Below are positions 60,791-64,000 of a DNA stretch of 64,000 nt, piece by piece; the first letter of the stretch is position 1, and each line of letters starts with the position of its first letter. The position numbers and the translations under genes were made by a program. Under the pieces are notes generated by a model that was not told where the DNA came from, did no database searches, and was given only the letters and a program-made list of their open reading frames with translations. Where the stretch lies: contig JAEWMJ010000013.1 of the NCBI GenBank assembly GCA_023393165.1, positions 1 to 64,000 of the forward strand, written 5' to 3'. This DNA comes from Bacillota bacterium. Lineage in GTDB: Bacteria > Bacillota > Clostridia > Christensenellales > Christensenellaceae.

Positions 60791-62134
60791 TTATTGTTTC
60801 GAAAGGATTAATAATACATAAAGGCAGAAACAATCGCCGTTTATTTCCGCAGTTACAGATCCCCGGTACTTTTCGGCCACCTGCCGTATATTGGGGATCC
60901 CCAGGCCTGTGCCTCCGGCATATTTTTTTGTCGGATGGCAGCTGTTCAAAATTTCTATCATGAAAAAATCGCCTTCCAATCGCGTAGATAATTTTATATA
61001 TCTGCTTGTTTCCGCTACAAATTTGCATGCTGTAATTGCATTGTCAATCGCATTGGCTAGAATCACACAAACATCAAAATCATCCAGACCGCATTTTTTC
61101 GGAACCGCAACGTTACATGCAACAGCAATCTTTTCCTGCTGCGCCACGCTTAATTTATTGCTCAGCAATGCGTCAATAGCCGCATTCCCTGTACTGCAAA
61201 AAAATGAAAGGTTTTCTGCGGCCATTCCCAGCTTATTTAAATATTCCCTGGCCTCCTCCGTTTTATTTTTCTCAAGCAATCCGTTTACAACAACAAGATG
61301 ATTTTTAATATCATGTCGAAAGGACATAGTTTGCATCTGCCGTATTTTTGCCTCTTCAATATATATTTTTTGCGCATGGATTTGCTGTTCCAGGATCATT
61401 CGTTCCTGCTCTGTTCTATAAAACGCTGTCACCTTTCCAAAAGCAAACATTGAAGTAAAAACGCAGGCAAAAGCCGTTATGGAAATGCCCATTACCCCGC
61501 ATTCCTGTGCAAAGGACAAGCTTTTCAACGTTTTTACCGTCCCTGTTTCAGTATCTACCATAGTTGTTGTAGTCCATATCTCCATATTTTCCGCAAGATT
61601 AAAAAGAAGCGCCAGAAGCATCAGCGGAATCAATAAAATCAGCAAATAGCGATTCAATTGCGCCGGTTTCAGGTCGATTTTTTTTGCTATAAGCCAAAAC
61701 ATCAAAGCGGAAATAACGATGAAATTTATAGAAGATATTAAAACGGCAAACTGATACTGCAAAATACCGCTGTTCTGGCCGTATAACAGATAGTCTATTG
61801 GCGCCATAGTGCCCACAGCCAGTTGTTCTATGACATTAATTAAAATGCAGAAGAATAGAGACAGCCCCGGCGGCTGTTTTAGTATATATTTTATAAATAA
61901 AAATGACGACGAACACATAAGCAGCATCGAAAACGCCAACGATAAATCAAAATAAAGCGATATTCCAATTGATAAAAAGGAAAGCGCCATAAAAATAACG
62001 CAGCGTACCGTTTTTGATTTTGCATTGCTCAAACGTATCAGAAAACGATATTGAATAAAAAAAATGCATCCGTAGCATAGCATCGATACTACGGCTCCAT
62101 ATATAAAAGATCGTTCAAGTACAGAAACGCTCAT
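60791..62134 (-). CDS. AgrC/GHKL-type sensor histidine kinase
   Basis: 447 residues. About six to seven TM segments in the first 220 residues, a coiled-coil linker, the family H-box FRHDIKNHL (His at about 270), then a GHKL ATPase with ANAIDNAI and GGTGLGIPNIR. This is the architecture of AgrC/FsrC/ComD peptide receptors. No agrB or agrD-like gene was found nearby, so the ligand is unknown. Confidence 0.88.
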   Translation of the reverse strand: MSVSVLERSFIYGAVVSMLCYGCIFFIQYRFLIRLSNAKSKTVRCVIFMALSFLSIGISLYFDLSLAFSMLLMCSSSFLFIKYILKQPPGLSLFFCILINVIEQLAVGTMAPIDYLLYGQNSGILQYQFAVLISSINFIVISALMFWLIAKKIDLKPAQLNRYLLILLIPLMLLALLFNLAENMEIWTTTTMVDTETGTVKTLKSLSFAQECGVMGISITAFACVFTSMFAFGKVTAFYRTEQERMILEQQIHAQKIYIEEAKIRQMQTMSFRHDIKNHLVVVNGLLEKNKTEEAREYLNKLGMAAENLSFFCSTGNAAIDALLSNKLSVAQQEKIAVACNVAVPKKCGLDDFDVCVILANAIDNAITACKFVAETSRYIKLSTRLEGDFFMIEILNSCHPTKKYAGGTGLGIPNIRQVAEKYRGSVTAEINGDCFCLYVLLILSKQ

Positions 62135-62136
62135 TG

Positions 62137-62844
62137 TTATCTTCCCGTTTTTTTCAGATAGTCCAGCATAGCGTCTGAAAAATCCTGCTGCCGCAGTCTG
62201 GAAACAGGAATGCTGTCCCCGTTTTTCATAATCGCACAGTTATTTTGATAGCCCTTTACATGCTGCAGATTAATTATATAGCTTCTATGGCAGCGGAAAA
62301 ACTTCGAAGGCAAATTCTTTTCCAGGCATTCAATCTTTTCGTAATAATTTATAACACTGTCCTTTTGATGAATATAGATAATGCGTTTTATTACTTCACA
62401 GTATAAAATATCATCTATTCTAACCTGCCAAAAGGATTGCGCCTTATGTATTGTCAAATAACTGCCTTCCCCGTCTTCCAATTGCTTCACAACCCTATCC
62501 AGCGTATGCGCCAGTTTCCGATCAGACAGCGGTTTTAACAAATAATTCGCGGCATTCACTTCAAACGCTTCAAACACTAATTCCTTTAATACCGTAACAA
62601 AAATAATACAACAGCTGTCGTCATATAACCGCAGTTCTTGGGCAGCCTGCATTCCGCTCATTCTATTCATTTGTATATCCAAAAAAATAATATCAAATTT
62701 CGATTTTTTAAAGAGTAATTTTTCAGCCGATTCAAAAATCTCAATATGGTAAATCAGCCCTTTTTCTTCCATATATGCTGTAACTTTTTCTTTTAATTCC
62801 TGCAGCATATACGTTTCATCGTCACAAATAGCAATTGAAATCAT
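62137..62844 (-). CDS. LytTR-family response regulator (AgrA/LytR-like)
   Basis: 235 residues. Receiver with CDDE and phospho-acceptor Asp in DIIFLDIQMNRMSG, then a LytTR DNA-binding domain (about 135-235; FRCHRSYIINL and PVSRLRQ). It is transcribed together with the sensor kinase 2 nt downstream. A pair of 21-bp-spaced repeats upstream of its promoter suggests autoregulation. Confidence 0.92.
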   Translation of the reverse strand: MISIAICDDETYMLQELKEKVTAYMEEKGLIYHIEIFESAEKLLFKKSKFDIIFLDIQMNRMSGMQAAQELRLYDDSCCIIFVTVLKELVFEAFEVNAANYLLKPLSDRKLAHTLDRVVKQLEDGEGSYLTIHKAQSFWQVRIDDILYCEVIKRIIYIHQKDSVINYYEKIECLEKNLPSKFFRCHRSYIINLQHVKGYQNNCAIMKNGDSIPVSRLRQQDFSDAMLDYLKKTGR

Positions 62845-62880
62845 CAGTACATGCCTTTCTATTGCGCGATATCTTTCATC

Positions 62881-62942
62881 ATTATACAGACACAGGACAT
62901 TTTCATCAATTCAAATGTTCCGTAATGCCGGCTATACGTTCC
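62881..62942 (-). promoter_or_regulatory. Promoter and candidate LytTR sites of the two-component operon
   Basis: TTGATG (62904-62909), 17 bp, TATAAT (62881-62886). Two direct GGAAC-centred repeats at 62917-62921 and 62938-62942, 21 bp apart, lie just upstream of the -35, the spacing used by LytTR dimers. Confidence 0.55.
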
Positions 62943-63058
62943 AAAATGTGTGAAATGCGCATTGCATCGGTGAACAGTCATCGTATCATACTCTTTTACT
63001 ATGAAGCATCTATTGCCGCCTGCAAAAAGAATTAAAAAGAGCCGTAAAACTGAACCTG

Positions 63059-63122
63059 GCAAGATCTGCTTATGCCCTTCAAAGAAACACCCCTGCTCCA
63101 TTCAAGTTTGAGCAAGGGTTTA
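63059..63122 (+). repeat. Direct repeat with hairpin, right copy
   Basis: GCAAGATCTGCTTA (63059-63072) and a CCCTGCTC/GAGCAAGGG hairpin ending in GGGTTT, parallel to 60077-60136. The hairpin may also end the minus-strand gene starting beyond the right edge. Confidence 0.8.
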
Positions 63123-63155
63123 AACTTTTTTGATCAACTATGTCGGGTCCTTAGC

Positions 63156-64000
63156 TTATCTTATATCCACAAAATCATTCAGCATCGTAAAATATTTCTT
63201 TTTATCCCTTTCCCAGTTAAAGTCCTCGGAAAGCACGATTTCCTCTATTGTCCGGGAAAGCGCGCTGTTCAGGGAAGCCATACCCGTCTTCCAAAGCAGC
63301 TCGATCGAAGAGTGCCGTTTAAAGATATAAGCGATCTCTTCCACCAGTTCCTTTTTGATCTGTTTTGCCTCCGTACGGTCCAGCTTGTTGGTCAGAAGGT
63401 CAAAACTCGTGTTCGCCTTGTACCTGCTCTTGTAATACCGGATAAAGTCATTCAGATCGTCTTCAGGATTGCCGCCGTCAACTTTAAACAGGATCAGGAA
63501 GAACAGATGCCACTGGAAATCCACATTGATCAGTTTCAGAATGGTATTTAAAACCGTCATGAAGAAAGCGTCGTCGCACGCGAGCAGTTCGCGGTCAATT
63601 TTGATATGCCTGTCAAACTGTATCTCTTCGCCCGAAAGATTGTTGGTTATGTAAAAAACGTCCATCATAACCCTGCCGTAATCGCTCATTTCGGTAGCGT
63701 TGTTTACAATCAGGATATACTGCAGGATGCTGTCGCAGCTTTTCTTAAAATCGGTTACAAACCCCAGCGAACTGGTCATCTTGTTTGCGATCGTATCATG
63801 GATCATCTTGGACATAACGCCGTCGATATTCCGGATACGGTGGCTGATATGAGAATTATCGTCCCTTTTATACCTCCGGTACAGCTGGTGAAGCTGCCCG
63901 TCAATCAGGTTCAGGTTCTCCTTGATGGATACCATGCTGTCCAGGACCAGTTCGTCCAGAACCACATAGGCGTTGTTTTTATAGACGATCTTGTGTTCGA
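63156..64000 (-). CDS. Unknown protein, 5' part beyond the window
   Basis: The frame is open to the right edge (codons continue upstream of a GTG at 63965), so the N-terminus is missing; at least 281 residues are visible. Mostly helical and charged, no signal peptide, TM segment or known catalytic motif. Cys is rare. I do not recognise the family. It may encode a cytoplasmic structural or regulatory protein. Confidence 0.6.
   Translation of the reverse strand, partial: EHKIVYKNNAYVVLDELVLDSMVSIKENLNLIDGQLHQLYRRYKRDDNSHISHRIRNIDGVMSKMIHDTIANKMTSSLGFVTDFKKSCDSILQYILIVNNATEMSDYGRVMMDVFYITNNLSGEEIQFDRHIKIDRELLACDDAFFMTVLNTILKLINVDFQWHLFFLILFKVDGGNPEDDLNDFIRYYKSRYKANTSFDLLTNKLDRTEAKQIKKELVEEIAYIFKRHSSIELLWKTGMASLNSALSRTIEEIVLSEDFNWERDKKKYFTMLNDFVDIR

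Overview
The window looks like a chromosomal segment of a low-to-moderate GC, Gram-positive Clostridia-type Bacillota. Evidence for this is the two-subunit dihydroorotate dehydrogenase (pyrD/pyrK), divIVA-sepF-yggS, a SigB/SigF-type sigma factor with STAS and ATPase partners, a DUF4364 protein, an HrcA-type CIRCE operator, a CwlD-like amidase, and consensus TTGACA/TATAAT promoters with strong GGAGG ribosome sites. Genus and species cannot be fixed from the sequence. No phage genes, CRISPR array or rRNA are visible; one tRNA (Gln, CTG) and the tail of an IS30-type transposase are present.

Layout. 1-1.95 kb: IS30 transposase tail, then rqcH (ribosome rescue). 2.1-7.9 kb: pyrimidine operon pyrC-pyrF-carA-pyrK-pyrD-pyrE on the minus strand, behind a leader that has a strong promoter, a 37-codon leader ORF, a U-rich stretch and a terminator inside the ORF (pyrBI-like attenuation). 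carB and pyrB are absent. 8-9.3 kb: yhhN and a shikimate kinase. 9.3-16.1 kb: a long minus-strand run that includes stress sigma control (STAS, degenerate ATPase, sigma, intact anti-sigma ATPase), a HlyD-like protein, yggS, sepF, divIVA, lspA and rluD. 16.2-19.2 kb: PerM/AI-2E-type transporter, lgt, twin Ser/Thr-rich lipoproteins. 19.3-25.5 kb: a two-component system whose kinase is frameshifted, and a MacB-type tripartite efflux system. 25.8-27.6 kb: CIRCE-controlled hsp20, then an unusually structured non-coding region (candidate sRNA, 118-nt palindrome, 50-bp direct repeats, a copied tRNA 3' end, a second structured RNA, tRNA-Gln).

27.6-46.5 kb: DUF4364, folC-valS operon with a five-copy 54-bp tandem repeat in its promoter/leader, ppk1, HAD phosphatase, DUF308, HD hydrolase, acyl-CoA ligase with an XRE-cupin regulator, phosphomannomutase with an FGGY kinase, an old-yellow-enzyme Fe-S flavoenzyme, a DUF3810 membrane protein with HEYAH motif, and upp. 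46.5-56.8 kb: a large minus-strand envelope cluster: OmpR-type two-component system, lipoprotein, two ABC-2-like permeases with an intact BcrA-like ATPase, a second ATPase whose Q-loop, signature and H-loop are all degenerate, a membrane-anchored secreted protein, an FtsX/MacB-like permease and a cell-wall amidase. 57-64 kb: sugar aminotransferase plus polyprenyl glycosyltransferase, NagD-type phosphatase, a LytTR two-component system with a coiled-coil gene bracketed by direct repeats, and a gene running off the right edge.

The most interesting signals are regulatory or structural: the pyr leader, a family of intergenic elements made of three consecutive hairpins with compensating base changes, the tandem repeat at the valS promoter, the repeat-rich region beside tRNA-Gln, the degenerate ABC ATPase cluster, and the repeat-bracketed LytTR cassette.
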